This document shows positions 44,065 to 53,604 of a DNA stretch of 64,000 nucleotides, one piece after another. Source of the stretch: Verrucomicrobiota bacterium. Lineage in GTDB: Bacteria > Verrucomicrobiota > Verrucomicrobiia > Verrucomicrobiales > DEV007. The position numbers and the translations under genes are program-made. Positions within the stretch are counted from its first letter, which is position 1. Each line of letters begins with the position of its first letter. A model generated the notes under the pieces. The model searched no databases. It was not told the DNA's origin and was given only the letters and a program-made list of their open reading frames with translations. The stretch covers positions 1 through 64,000 of the forward strand of contig JAJRVS010000139.1 in assembly GCA_024277195.1 (NCBI GenBank), read 5' to 3'.

Positions 44065-45252
44065 ATGAGCATATCCCAATTAGATCGCGAAACTATTTTT
44101 GATCCCAAAAAACGGAAATTTCCCGAATTCAGCCTGACCCGCCTACTCGGCACCGTATTCGATCCCACAGAGGGTTGCCGAATTTGCATCCTGACCGATT
44201 TACAAGATACCAGCCTGATGAAAAATTTTGCTTTTTTGCAAGCAGACGGACATGCCGTGCAGAAAAAAGCTCATGAAAAGTTCTATCTTGGATTAAAAAA
44301 CGGTGTGCTTGACGAGCTGGGAATGAGCGGCGGCGAAATGTTTGCCTTCAAGGCAAGCGGAGGATCCAACCTGGACCTTACCGACCCTTGCTGGGATGCC
44401 GAGGGCAACGAACTCAGCTTGGATCGCGATATTTATACCAAGTATGACATCGTGCTGTGCATCTCGGATTTTTCAGCGACCGCACCTCTGACCGCCAAAT
44501 GTAAAGATTTTGGTTTCCGTGGGGCTACTCTACACGGTGTGAACGACATCATTCTGGCTAGCGGCCTATCAGTTGACTACAATGTGGTCAGTGCCGATAC
44601 GGAAAATGTACGGCTGGCGATGTCCGGTGCTGACGAAATCGAAATTGACTTTGCCCTCGATGACGGGCAAACCCTCACCATAACCATATTACTCGGCAAA
44701 CAGTTGGCACAGAAATCGCACGGTTTGAGTCAGGGGGACGAGCCTGATGTGGCCAACTTGCCAGCCGGAGAAGTTTATTATGTGCCAATAGATGCTCACG
44801 GCCAGTTTCCCATGGTCTATGCCGACGGCACCCTCGGGCTGATGGAAGTAAAGGATCGTGACATCATTCACGCTACTTTGATCTCTGGTAACCAAAGCAC
44901 CATTGACGAGCAAAATGCCCGACTCGAAGATGACCCAATGACCGGCACGCTCGGTGAATTAGGGTTCGGAACCCAGGTGCTGCCCGTTTCAGGAGCAGAT
45001 ATTCAAGATGAAAAAATCCTCGGCACTTGCCATATTGCCACTGGACGGGATGACCACCTCGGGGGTGACATCGAACCCGGCATGTTCAAAAAACACGAAA
45101 ACTCAACTCACGACGACATTCTTTTTGCACCGCATAAAAACCCTGGCATCGACCTGGCTCAAGTGAGGATGAAACGCGGAGACCAACATGAAATTCTGAT
45201 CGAGCACTACCGCCCCAGTGAATATTTGCTCAAGGCGCTGGGCGTGGATTAA
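44065..45252 (+). CDS. M29-type aminopeptidase-like metallopeptidase
   Basis: 395 residues from the ATG beginning MSISQLDRETIFDPKK. An in-frame ATG 42 bp earlier is possible. The C-terminal half shows the thermophilic-aminopeptidase pattern: NLPAGEVYYVP, GELGFGTQ (metal Glu), DEKILGTCHIATGRDDHLGGD (metal His) and THDDILF (metal His, Asp). M29 enzymes are cytoplasmic aminopeptidases with two Co2+/Zn2+ ions. The N-terminal half diverges. It is 11 bp upstream of the methyltransferase, implying shared transcription. Confidence 0.78.
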   Translation: MSISQLDRETIFDPKKRKFPEFSLTRLLGTVFDPTEGCRICILTDLQDTSLMKNFAFLQADGHAVQKKAHEKFYLGLKNGVLDELGMSGGEMFAFKASGGSNLDLTDPCWDAEGNELSLDRDIYTKYDIVLCISDFSATAPLTAKCKDFGFRGATLHGVNDIILASGLSVDYNVVSADTENVRLAMSGADEIEIDFALDDGQTLTITILLGKQLAQKSHGLSQGDEPDVANLPAGEVYYVPIDAHGQFPMVYADGTLGLMEVKDRDIIHATLISGNQSTIDEQNARLEDDPMTGTLGELGFGTQVLPVSGADIQDEKILGTCHIATGRDDHLGGDIEPGMFKKHENSTHDDILFAPHKNPGIDLAQVRMKRGDQHEILIEHYRPSEYLLKALGVD

Positions 45253-45263
45253 TATTAATACTT

Positions 45264-46025
45264 ATGAGTGAGGGATACGAAAGTCAGCGCCTGCTGCATC
45301 AATACCTGCTGTTTCACTACGGCAGTGACGAGCAGATATTGGAGGGGGCGACCGCTTTCCAAGGGCAGGAGGAAGTTGAAGGTTTGCACTTTGCCGAAGC
45401 CACCGTGTGGAGCGCCTTGATGCTCGACCGCTACGAGGAAAAAGACCAAGGTCAGCTGCGGGCTCTTGATATAGGCTGCGCGGTGGGGCGCTCCAGCTTT
45501 GAGTTGTCACGCCTGTGTGCTGAAGTGGTGGCGATTGATTTTTCCCAGGCTTTCATCAATGCCGCCAAACAATTGCAAGCTGGGCAGGAGATTCCTGTGC
45601 AGCGTTATGATGAGGGACAACTGCCAACGGAAATCAGCCTAAGCTGCCCCGAAGCGGTAAATCCTGAGCGTGTGAAATTCGCTGTCGGTGATGCAATGGA
45701 CCTGCCCGATGACCTTGGTCCATTTGATATCGTGCACGCCGCCAACTTGTTGTGCCGCTTGTCCCAGCCTCAGCTTTTTTTGCAACAACTGCCCGACTTG
45801 GTCAAATCCGGTGGACAGTTGATCATGGCAACCCCTTGCACCTGGTCGGAAGAGTTCACTGCGCAAGAAAATCAACCGCAGGGAAGCACGCTGGATTTCA
45901 TCCGTTCTTCTCTGGCCGGTACATTCAAATTGCAACGGCAAGTCGAATTGCCTTTTGTGATCCGCGATCACGCGAGGAAATTTCAAATCAGCACTTCGCA
46001 AACCAGCACGTGGGTGAGGAAATAA
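45264..46025 (+). CDS. ovothiol-type 4-mercaptohistidine N1-methyltransferase (stand-alone)
   Basis: 253 residues of a SAM-dependent methyltransferase that matches the C-terminal domain of OvoA. N-terminal QYLLFHYGSD, SAM-binding LDIGCAVGRSSFELS, FDIVHAANLLCRLSQP, the diagnostic MATPCTWSEEFT, and the closing PFVIRDHARKFQISTSQTSTW all fit. That domain adds the final N-methyl group in ovothiol synthesis. The sulfoxide-synthase part of OvoA is absent here, so the partner enzyme must be elsewhere or the substrate differs. It pairs with the upstream peptidase gene and converges on the next gene with 10 bp between stops. Confidence 0.83.
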   Translation: MSEGYESQRLLHQYLLFHYGSDEQILEGATAFQGQEEVEGLHFAEATVWSALMLDRYEEKDQGQLRALDIGCAVGRSSFELSRLCAEVVAIDFSQAFINAAKQLQAGQEIPVQRYDEGQLPTEISLSCPEAVNPERVKFAVGDAMDLPDDLGPFDIVHAANLLCRLSQPQLFLQQLPDLVKSGGQLIMATPCTWSEEFTAQENQPQGSTLDFIRSSLAGTFKLQRQVELPFVIRDHARKFQISTSQTSTWVRK

Positions 46026-46035
46026 GACCTCTAGG

Positions 46036-46734
46036 CTACTCACCCAAAAACTTGGACCAAAAGCCGAAGGTGGCCACCAGCACAATGCTGACAAAAACCC
46101 CTGCGTAACCAAGAATGACCCCGATCAAAGCCAGCGTATGACCCGGAGCGGGTTGAATCCGACTATGGCGAGCCTTGGCGAGTGCGATGTGACCCATGAT
46201 GATAGCCGCAGGCGAACAGATCAAAGACGCTCCAAAAGGGAAAAACAGCAGTCCAAGGATTCCAAATACCATCGCCAAAACACTCTGCAAGGTCGAAGGA
46301 GGCTCCTCTTCGGGCTCAGCTTCCTTCGCCGCATTCATCGCCGCGTTCAGGGCTCCAATACGATTGGCATCCTGCGTGACGATGTTCTCCGGCAACAGAG
46401 GGATCGAAGTCGTTTGAACAGAAGGCGCATCCGTTGCATAATCACCCAAGGTCGGCATCCCGGCATCGCCTTGCCCGGGAGTAGCCGCAGCATTGTCTGC
46501 ATTGGGATTGACCGGTGAACTTTGAGATGCTTGTTCCTGCGCCGGGGAGGGTTGGGATGCTGGTTGAGTCGGAGCTTGTTGTGAGGCTGCTGGGGTCGTC
46601 GCTCCCGTTTGAATAGGTTCAGGGAACGCGATGATGGAACTGCACACCGGACACTCAACTGTAGTGCCGTAAAAGCTTTCATCGCCGGATACCCGTTGAC
46701 CACACTTGGTGCACGCTATTTTAATGACTGCCAT
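46036..46734 (-). CDS. zinc-ribbon membrane protein with Pro/Gln-rich linker
   Basis: 232 residues in three parts. Residues 1-40 form a zinc ribbon (CTKCGQRVSGDESFYGTTVECPVC). Residues 45-150 are a Pro/Gln/Ala/Ser-rich linker. The last 80 hold two long hydrophobic helices (LAMVFGILGLLFFPFGASLICSP, LALIGVILGYAGVFVSIVLVATF) of the DUF4190 type, with GHIALAKAR between them. Probably an inner-membrane protein with a cytoplasmic ribbon. No function is known. Confidence 0.82.
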   Translation of the reverse strand: MAVIKIACTKCGQRVSGDESFYGTTVECPVCSSIIAFPEPIQTGATTPAASQQAPTQPASQPSPAQEQASQSSPVNPNADNAAATPGQGDAGMPTLGDYATDAPSVQTTSIPLLPENIVTQDANRIGALNAAMNAAKEAEPEEEPPSTLQSVLAMVFGILGLLFFPFGASLICSPAAIIMGHIALAKARHSRIQPAPGHTLALIGVILGYAGVFVSIVLVATFGFWSKFLGE

Positions 46735-46810
46735 AAATTTTTTCGCCTTCTATAAGAGTCGAAGCAATCTGCGACGTGTCAAGTCTGTGACGCAAATGGA
46801 TTCATATCTA

Positions 46811-49243
46811 TCAAATCTGACGAGGAAACCAAACGATGCCCACTGATTTTGCCGAACAGTTTTTCTTCAACGGAGTGATACGAACCTGCTCAAGCTTTTC
46901 ATTCATCGGATCCAGCGATTCTTTCAAGTCAGCAATTTCCCTGCTCGCTTCAGCTTCCAACTCCTTCAACTCCTCATTCAAGCGATCCACCTTTTCTTCA
47001 GCGCGCCCCACGTCCCCTGATTCTTTCCAAGCCCGCGAAGCACCGGCCATAGCGGTGCGACCTTTGGTCATAGAGAACTTTTTGCCAAACACAGCTCCCA
47101 GTAATGCACTGCCAATGCGGATGGCTCCGTCCAACTTGGCGCTGGTTGCCTGCCCTTCTTGCTCAGCCAAACGCTCCTTAGCTCGCTGCACTCCATCCTC
47201 CTGGCTCTGAATTTTCTTTTCAAAACGCTTTTGTAAATCGGCTACTTTTTCATCACGCAGCTCACGGGCACTATGCATCAGGCGGGTTCGAAAATCATTT
47301 TCACTCTCATCCATAGCAGAATACATGTCTGCCGCAGGACTGCGGAAAAGAGTCACCGAATCATTGGAATATAACCAATCGATCAATTCTTTTCTCAAGC
47401 TGGTGTATAGTTTGGATTGAATCAGATCCGTCGGTAAATCTGCAAATGAAGCGCCGTAGAGAGCTTCGCGTGACAACTGGTTCGCTTGAATTTCGTCGGG
47501 CAAATCAAGGCTCTTGTTCCAGTTGATACTCCCCCGCTCCGCATCGATGGCATTGATCAATGTAAGTTTGCGCATCCCGTTGATCGATTTTTTGCTGTCT
47601 GCGTAACGCACTTCCCCCAAGCGAATGAGCGCCGGAATGTAACGGATATTGGCTCCATTGGCACCGGGTTGAGCCGGCACAAAATATTCGTCAGCTCGTC
47701 TCGGCAAGCGCGGACGAACGGTGACCTTTTTTGCATCAGGCTGCGGCGGCGTTGCTTCAACTGGCACTGCCGCCTGCGCAGCCACACTGTTCTGCAATCG
47801 CTGCGTCACTGCCTCGCGTTTGTCAGCCATCAACCGCTGGATTTGCTTTCTCGACATCGGTCCGCGCAGATAACTCATCACCCAACGCACATGAAAAGTC
47901 TCAGGGCCATCATCATGCACGTTGTTCATCAAAAAAACCCGCGCGCCCAGAGCCGACAAGCGATTCTCCATTGCCTTGCGGTCAAAGGCCTGATTCTGGC
48001 TGGCCGAGGCACCGGAAAGGCCGTCGAGCACCCGCATTTTATCACGCTCGGTTTGCAATCGCCCCAAAAACCAGGTACCGATGTTAGAGAGCGCTTTGTA
48101 GTCGAGATCCACTGGGTTTTGTGTAGCAAACAAAAGCCCCACACCAAAAGCACGGGCTTGTTTCAGCATCGTCATCATCGGCTTTTTCGAAGGAGGATTG
48201 GCTGTTGGAGGCAAATAACCATAGATCTCGTCCATATATAACAAAGCCCGCAAACTGCTGGTTCCCGTCTGGGCACGCATCCAGCCCAACATCTGATTCA
48301 TCAGCAACGACACAAAAAACATGCGTTCACTGTCATTAAGATGGGCAATCGAGAAAATTGAAATGCGCGGCTTGCCTTCCGCAGTGTATAACATGCGCTG
48401 AATGTCGAGCGCCTCCCCGCTGAGCCATGTAGAGAAACCGGGAGAAGCAAGCAGGTTGTTCATTTTCATCGCCAAACCCAGGCGCTCTTTTTCCGGACAA
48501 ACCGTATCCAAGCTCATCACTCCGATTTTATCAAAAGGCGGCGTCTGAATAAAACGAATCAAGGTTTCCAAAGTGATGCCGGTATCATCCATCCAACAGT
48601 GACTAAAAATATTCGATAACAAAATGTGTTCCCAATCCTGAATCGGATCAGCATCCACCCCGATCAATGATAACAGGCTGGAAACCGTACTTTCAATGCG
48701 TTCCGAAAACAACTCGTTGTCATCGAGGATCTGCTGGGTCGGCACCTCCAGTGAACTCAAAATCGAAACCGGCACTCCTGAATTGCTGCCTGGCGTGTAA
48801 ACCGTCAGATCCACCTTGTCTCGAAAACTGCGAATACGATCCGCACTCTGCCCCCAATCCTCCAAGCCCTTGCGCCAGGTTTCTGCCTGATCAGCAGCAA
48901 ATTCATCCGGACTGATTCCCTTTTTACGCGCATCATCCTCATTGATCCATGGTCGAAAATCCTCCGCCGCCAAATCGGGGAAAGTCAGTAATAAGTTGCT
49001 GATATCACCTTTGGGGTCGATGACGATGGCCGGAATATTATCCATCGCCGCCTCTTCCAATAAAGCAAAACACAAGCCAGTCTTGCCCGAGCCCGTCATG
49101 CCCAGCACCACCCCATGAGTCACCAAATCCTTTGAATCATAAAGCACCAGCTCCTCTTCGAGCTTCTTCTGCTCTAGGTCGTAATTGCGTCCCAGATAAA
49201 ATTTTCCCAGGCTTTCGTAATCTTCAGGTTGAATATTCATCAC
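46811..49243 (-). CDS. HerA-like DNA-pumping ATPase family protein
   Basis: 810 residues. Walker A is VLGMTGSGKTGL at about residue 50, followed by VIDPKGDISNLL, and a Walker B-type LLYMDEIYGYLPP is near 345, with ATQNPVDLDYKALSNIGTWFLGRLQT after it, as in HerA and VirB4-like ATPases that move DNA through a hexameric ring. The C-terminal 200 residues are coiled coil (RFEKKIQSQEDGVQRAKERLAE, VDRLNEELKELEAEASREI). HerA normally works with the nuclease NurA, and none is adjacent. The gene stands alone, divergent from alr. Function in this organism is unknown. Confidence 0.85.
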   Translation of the reverse strand: MMNIQPEDYESLGKFYLGRNYDLEQKKLEEELVLYDSKDLVTHGVVLGMTGSGKTGLCFALLEEAAMDNIPAIVIDPKGDISNLLLTFPDLAAEDFRPWINEDDARKKGISPDEFAADQAETWRKGLEDWGQSADRIRSFRDKVDLTVYTPGSNSGVPVSILSSLEVPTQQILDDNELFSERIESTVSSLLSLIGVDADPIQDWEHILLSNIFSHCWMDDTGITLETLIRFIQTPPFDKIGVMSLDTVCPEKERLGLAMKMNNLLASPGFSTWLSGEALDIQRMLYTAEGKPRISIFSIAHLNDSERMFFVSLLMNQMLGWMRAQTGTSSLRALLYMDEIYGYLPPTANPPSKKPMMTMLKQARAFGVGLLFATQNPVDLDYKALSNIGTWFLGRLQTERDKMRVLDGLSGASASQNQAFDRKAMENRLSALGARVFLMNNVHDDGPETFHVRWVMSYLRGPMSRKQIQRLMADKREAVTQRLQNSVAAQAAVPVEATPPQPDAKKVTVRPRLPRRADEYFVPAQPGANGANIRYIPALIRLGEVRYADSKKSINGMRKLTLINAIDAERGSINWNKSLDLPDEIQANQLSREALYGASFADLPTDLIQSKLYTSLRKELIDWLYSNDSVTLFRSPAADMYSAMDESENDFRTRLMHSARELRDEKVADLQKRFEKKIQSQEDGVQRAKERLAEQEGQATSAKLDGAIRIGSALLGAVFGKKFSMTKGRTAMAGASRAWKESGDVGRAEEKVDRLNEELKELEAEASREIADLKESLDPMNEKLEQVRITPLKKNCSAKSVGIVWFPRQI

Positions 49244-49342
49244 AGTAATTTATTCGACTCTGAAAGAATGGGCTGGAGCGACACGTAATGCAATGCTGTA
49301 GTGCTTCTGTTATAAATAAATTCACCCAACTGATTGCCCTGA

Positions 49343-50494
49343 ATGCCCAAGCCTGAAAATAGACCCAGCCGTTGCCTAGCCCGGATTGACCTGTCCGCAA
49401 TCGAGCACAACGTCCGTGCATTGAAAAAATGCTGGGGAGCTGAGCGCCCATTGATGGCCGTGGTCAAGGCAGATGCCTACGGACACGGTATTGAGGCCGT
49501 CGCCGACGTTTTGTCTGATCAGGTAGAAATGTTTGCTGTGGCGAGCCTAAACGAAGCCCTTTGTCTGCAACAAAACTGCGCAGCAGCGGCAGCGGCAAAA
49601 GATATTTTTCTCCTAGGGCCTGCTTTACCTGGCGAATATCAAGAAGTGATCGATAACAACCTGATCGCACCGATCTCCAACTTACAGGAAGCGGAGTCTT
49701 TTAACCGCTTGGCAGCAAAACACAACACCCGGCAAAGAGTGCACCTCGCCATTGATACCGGCATGGGGCGAATCGGTACAGATTCAGACAATACCGCTGC
49801 ATTTTTTGACCAAGTTAAAGTTTTTGAAAACCTGTCCATCGAAGGTTTGTTCTCTCACTTCCCCTGCGCCGACGAGTCAGATGAATCCTTCACCCTTGCC
49901 CAAATCGGACAATTCAAACAGGTGAGCGAGCTTTTCCACCAACACTACCCAGCTGCCAAACACATCCACATCGCCAACAGCGCTGGACTTCTGCGTTTTG
50001 CCGAACAACTGGACTTCACCACTGTAGCACGCTCTGGTCTGGCTTTGTATGGAGTAGCTCCAGGAGGCTACGGTCAAGCGCAACTGAAACCTGCGATGAC
50101 CCTGAAAACCCGGATCACCCTGATCCGAGAACTGCCCTGTGGCCAAAGCATCAGTTACGGCAGAACGTTTACCACCAATCGTCGACCCACAACAAGAGTG
50201 GCCACTTTAAGCGTCGGGTATGGGGACGGCTACTTGAGGCAGCTGTCCGGAAAAGGAGCCGAGGTTTTAATCACCGGCCAGCGCTGCCCATTGCTCGGCA
50301 CGATCACCATGGATCAAATCATGGTGGATGTCAGTGATCTGACAATCAGTGCCAAGGTCGGAGATGAGGCCATTCTACTCGGTTCGCAAGGGGATGAACA
50401 AATCACCGCCCTTGAGATGGCAGGAAAAGCCGACACCATCGCGTGGCAAGTGTTCACCTCGATCAGCAAACGGGTGAAGAGGGTTTATGACTGA
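49343..50494 (+). CDS. alr: alanine racemase
   Basis: PLP enzyme that makes D-alanine for peptidoglycan. 383 residues: ARIDLSAIEHNVRALKK, PLP-lysine motif MAVVKADAYGHG, AIDTGMGRIG, SGLALYGVAP, LSVGYGDGYLR with the catalytic Tyr region, and TITMDQIMVDVSDL. Normal length. The divergent neighbour is the HerA-like gene, 99 bp away. Confidence 0.96.
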   Translation: MPKPENRPSRCLARIDLSAIEHNVRALKKCWGAERPLMAVVKADAYGHGIEAVADVLSDQVEMFAVASLNEALCLQQNCAAAAAAKDIFLLGPALPGEYQEVIDNNLIAPISNLQEAESFNRLAAKHNTRQRVHLAIDTGMGRIGTDSDNTAAFFDQVKVFENLSIEGLFSHFPCADESDESFTLAQIGQFKQVSELFHQHYPAAKHIHIANSAGLLRFAEQLDFTTVARSGLALYGVAPGGYGQAQLKPAMTLKTRITLIRELPCGQSISYGRTFTTNRRPTTRVATLSVGYGDGYLRQLSGKGAEVLITGQRCPLLGTITMDQIMVDVSDLTISAKVGDEAILLGSQGDEQITALEMAGKADTIAWQVFTSISKRVKRVYD

Positions 50495-50503
50495 TTTGTG
50501 ATT

Positions 50504-50698
50504 TCACGCCCAAACCGTCATCGCCGCGGCAAACAACCAGAAAAACGATCCGATCCACTCCGCCACCGGTGTTTCTGCATCGTCGTCCAATCCCCAGGCA
50601 ATATCCACCTTACCCAGAGTGACCAGCCTCACAATCACGGACCCCGTCCACCCACAGATAATGTAGAATATTACTCTAATCAAAAGTTCGATAATCAT
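50504..50698 (-). CDS. small membrane protein
   Basis: 64 residues from the ATG before IIELLIRVIFYIICGWTGSV. A longer start at 50743 adds a polar tail. Two hydrophobic stretches (IELLIRVIFYIICGWTG and AEWIGSFFWLFAAAMTVW) surround an acidic loop. It is convergent with alr (9-bp gap). No family is recognised. Confidence 0.55.
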   Translation of the reverse strand: MIIELLIRVIFYIICGWTGSVIVRLVTLGKVDIAWGLDDDAETPVAEWIGSFFWLFAAAMTVWA

Positions 50699-50860
50699 AT
50701 CAGGCGAGGCCCCCTCTCTCAACAAGCTGCAAGCAACCCCCATTTAGATGCACTGCAATAAGCATCTGATCCCACTCTATAAAAGCTCCCGCCAACCCGC
50801 CATTACAAAACCCCTACCATTTTGTAATACCAATAAAATCCGCACAAGAAACAAATTCTT

Positions 50861-50975
50861 GGGGTCTGGCCCATTTTATCGACACCCGCTTGGCCTGCGC
50901 AAAAACCACACAACCCGACTTCTGGTCACACACAAGTAACATTTATGTATGGGGCTAGGCCCCATTTCTAGACAC
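50861..50975. repeat. two copies of a REP-like GGGG-CCCC palindrome
   Basis: GGGGTCTGGCCC then ATTTTATCGACAC (50861-50885), and GGGGCTAGGCCCC then ATTTCTAGACAC (50951-50975). The copies start 90 bp apart and share the palindrome, the ATTT tract and the GACAC end. A diverged third copy is at 19123. The 250-bp gap they occupy separates the small membrane gene and the AMP-ligase gene. Confidence 0.6.
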
Positions 50976-50997
50976 ATTTCCACCTGGGAGGCCCTTG

Positions 50998-52287
50998 TTA
51001 CAGGGATAGATAGCGCTGGCGCCACTCGGAGCGGGGAAATTTGCCGCGTGCGTTGGGGGTCAGATCGGGACAAAACCACCAGTGGCGGGGCATTTCAAAA
51101 TTCTCCAGATAGTGGGCAAGGCTGGATTTGAGCTGAGCGGGTTGTCCCGGCGACTTCGTTGCCGATACGCAGGCGACCACTTCTTCGACTCGTTCGGGAT
51201 CCTTGCTAGGCACACCGAATACCAAACAATAGTCTAAACTAGGATTCGCCTTCAAAATGGCCGCTTCGATTTTTCTCGGAGCCACTTTGCGGCCAGCTAC
51301 ATTGATCGTATCCGAGTGACGATCATGCAGCAACAGCTCTCCGCCCGTGCTTTTGATCTCCGCACGGTCGGCGGTCACAAATTGACGGCTCTGCAATGGC
51401 CCTCCCCCTACTGACGGCGGCCAGTAAGATTCTCCAACGGCTTCACTGCTGACGACCAAACAGCCGTCTTCACTGCGAATCTGTAAGTCCACACGATCCA
51501 TAGCCGTGCCCACGCATGCCTGATCACTACGTGGGCTATCACTGCGGTCATAAGCTATGCCTCCACATTCACTCGACCCATAAAAATTATGCACCTTGAG
51601 GCCCACTTCTTCATACAAGCGCTGTTCAAGCTCCAGGGACAACGGCGCTCCTGCCGAAATAGCCAGTTTCACGTCGGCGCCCTTAAGTGCGCCGGCTTGC
51701 AGCCAGACTCGCCACATCGCGGGAACCGCGGGCAATGTGCACGGGCTTTTTATTTCTGAAAAAATCGCCTCCATCTTAGCCGGCAATGGATCTCCCGACC
51801 AAATCAAGGGAATTCCATGCAACAGCAAGGGGGTGACCAAATTGGAAAAACCATACGAATGCGCCATTGAGATCACTCCCAGGTTCGGCCAACCAGTTCG
51901 CAAGCCCATCGTAGAGACAATGTTCGCCGCGTCAGCGGCCAGTTGCTCAGCGGTGAAAAGAACCAACTTAGGCTGCGCGGTGCTGCCTGATGTCATTTTC
52001 ACATGCCCGATCTGCTCCGCTACATCCTCAAATTGAGCGGCATCCGGTGGATCTCCCTCCACCGGACAGAACAAACAGCCATCACGCCAGGCTCGTAGAG
52101 TTTCAAAGATCAAATCAACCGTCCAGGCGTTAGCAGACAACATTTTTTGAGCTTTCGCCGATGGCAGCCGGTCCACTTCCTGCTGCAACTGACCAAATGT
52201 CCACGCGCGACCGGATTTCCAATCGAGCAGTGCTTGCTCTTCCGAAAATTGATCTGCAATACTCTGCCAACGCTGGTATAAATTCAT
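50998..52287 (-). CDS. AMP-dependent acid:CoA/carrier ligase
   Basis: 429 residues of the ANL adenylating family: P-loop MTSGSTAQPKLVLFT, the YGSSECGGIAYD motif, HDRHSDTINVAGRKVAPRKIE hinge region, and the C-terminal catalytic Lys in LTPNARGKFPR. It is shorter than typical members (about 500), mainly at the N-terminus. It should activate a carboxylic acid as the acyl-adenylate and pass it to CoA or a carrier protein. It is divergent from the ketosynthase gene with only 54 bp between starts, so it probably supplies the starter acid of that cluster. Confidence 0.9.
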   Translation of the reverse strand: MNLYQRWQSIADQFSEEQALLDWKSGRAWTFGQLQQEVDRLPSAKAQKMLSANAWTVDLIFETLRAWRDGCLFCPVEGDPPDAAQFEDVAEQIGHVKMTSGSTAQPKLVLFTAEQLAADAANIVSTMGLRTGWPNLGVISMAHSYGFSNLVTPLLLHGIPLIWSGDPLPAKMEAIFSEIKSPCTLPAVPAMWRVWLQAGALKGADVKLAISAGAPLSLELEQRLYEEVGLKVHNFYGSSECGGIAYDRSDSPRSDQACVGTAMDRVDLQIRSEDGCLVVSSEAVGESYWPPSVGGGPLQSRQFVTADRAEIKSTGGELLLHDRHSDTINVAGRKVAPRKIEAAILKANPSLDYCLVFGVPSKDPERVEEVVACVSATKSPGQPAQLKSSLAHYLENFEMPRHWWFCPDLTPNARGKFPRSEWRQRYLSL

Positions 52288-52341
52288 CTGGAATGAAAAA
52301 CTGTTTCTGTATCACCCAGAAACTGCTACAGCTTTATTGCC

Positions 52342-53601
52342 ATGCCGACGGGAAACGGTCAACTCCATAGAAATCAATCATACAATCGCGTTGTGATCAG
52401 CGGTGCTGGCATCGTCACGTCGATGGGGCTCGGCTGGGAAAATAGCACCGATGGATTCCGTGCGGGCACACAAGCTTTCCGCGACATCACTTTATTCGAT
52501 ACTTCCAGACAAAGAGTTCATCAAGCCGGCCAAGTAATGCTTCCCGACCACTTGCCCAGCACTCGTTTGAAAAAACGCCAGTTGGCTCGTATCGACCGGG
52601 CATCCCAACTGCTCATCCACGTCACGGCGGAAGCGCTCAAACAATCTTCTTGGAGCGCTGACGACTTGGGCGAGGACATTGCCATCTCGCTTGGCAGTTC
52701 GGCTGGAGCGATGTTTTGCGGGGAAAAGTTTACCCAAAGTGCCATCGAACAACCCAATCACCGAGTCGGTCAGGCTTCGCGGATTCATCTCTATCAAACC
52801 CAGCATCAAGCCCGCACCCTCGAAGATGCTTTTGGAATCCAAGGGCTGGTCAATATCATTTCCAACGCCTGCGCTTCCGGAGCCAATGCCATTGGACACG
52901 CATTTCGCCTGCTCAAATATGGGCTTCACCAAAAGGCAATCGCTGGTGGCTACGATGCTTTGAGCCAACTGGTTTTTGCTGGTTTTGACTCCCTCCAGGC
53001 ACTCACTACCACCCTGCCTCCACGCCCCTTCGATGCCAACCGTGACGGACTCGCTCTCGGCGAAGGCGCAGCAGTGCTGGTTCTGGAAACACTCGACTCT
53101 GCGCGACAACGCAACGCCGATATATTGGCAGAAATTTGCGGCTACGGCACGGCTACGGATATCCATCACCTTGCCCAACCTCACCCGGAAGGAGACGCGG
53201 CTCTCTCTTCAATGAAAAGCGCCTGCCACGAAGCTCAACTCAATCCGCAAGACATCCAATATATCAACTCCCACGGAACCGGCACCCCGAAAAATGATAT
53301 CGCCGAAGGACGTGCTATCCAGCGGTGGGCGGGAGCCCACTGCAACCAGGTCTGTGTCAGCTCCACCAAGGCATCCATCGGCCACTTGCTCGGCGGTGCC
53401 GGCGCGGTCGAAACCGTGATCTCTCTGATGGCGCTGCAAGGCCAATGGCTGCCTCCCACCACCACCATCCATACGCCTGACCCGGTTTGCACTTTCGATC
53501 TGGTAAGAGAATCACGTGATGCCCGGCTCGATGCCGTGCTGAGCAACTCCTTCGGTTTTGGCGGAGCCAACGCCACTTTGATTCTAAAAAAATTTGCTTG
53601 A
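52342..53601 (+). CDS. FabF-like beta-ketoacyl synthase (condensing subunit)
   Basis: 419 residues with a complete catalytic set: C177 in SNACASGANAI, H311 in INSHGTGTPKND, K343 and H348 in STKASIGHLLGGAGAVE. It catalyses decarboxylative chain extension on a carrier protein. It sits first in a tight row with a Cys-less ketosynthase partner, ketoreductase and ACP, so it is probably the KS-alpha of a dedicated pathway rather than housekeeping FabF. The next gene starts 3 bp after its stop. Confidence 0.94.
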   Translation: MPTGNGQLHRNQSYNRVVISGAGIVTSMGLGWENSTDGFRAGTQAFRDITLFDTSRQRVHQAGQVMLPDHLPSTRLKKRQLARIDRASQLLIHVTAEALKQSSWSADDLGEDIAISLGSSAGAMFCGEKFTQSAIEQPNHRVGQASRIHLYQTQHQARTLEDAFGIQGLVNIISNACASGANAIGHAFRLLKYGLHQKAIAGGYDALSQLVFAGFDSLQALTTTLPPRPFDANRDGLALGEGAAVLVLETLDSARQRNADILAEICGYGTATDIHHLAQPHPEGDAALSSMKSACHEAQLNPQDIQYINSHGTGTPKNDIAEGRAIQRWAGAHCNQVCVSSTKASIGHLLGGAGAVETVISLMALQGQWLPPTTTIHTPDPVCTFDLVRESRDARLDAVLSNSFGFGGANATLILKKFA

Positions 53602-53604
53602 ACC

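Noticed and set aside
50861-50975. A CRISPR array
   Set aside because: Only two copies of a palindrome at 90-bp spacing, diverged from each other and with no cas gene nearby.
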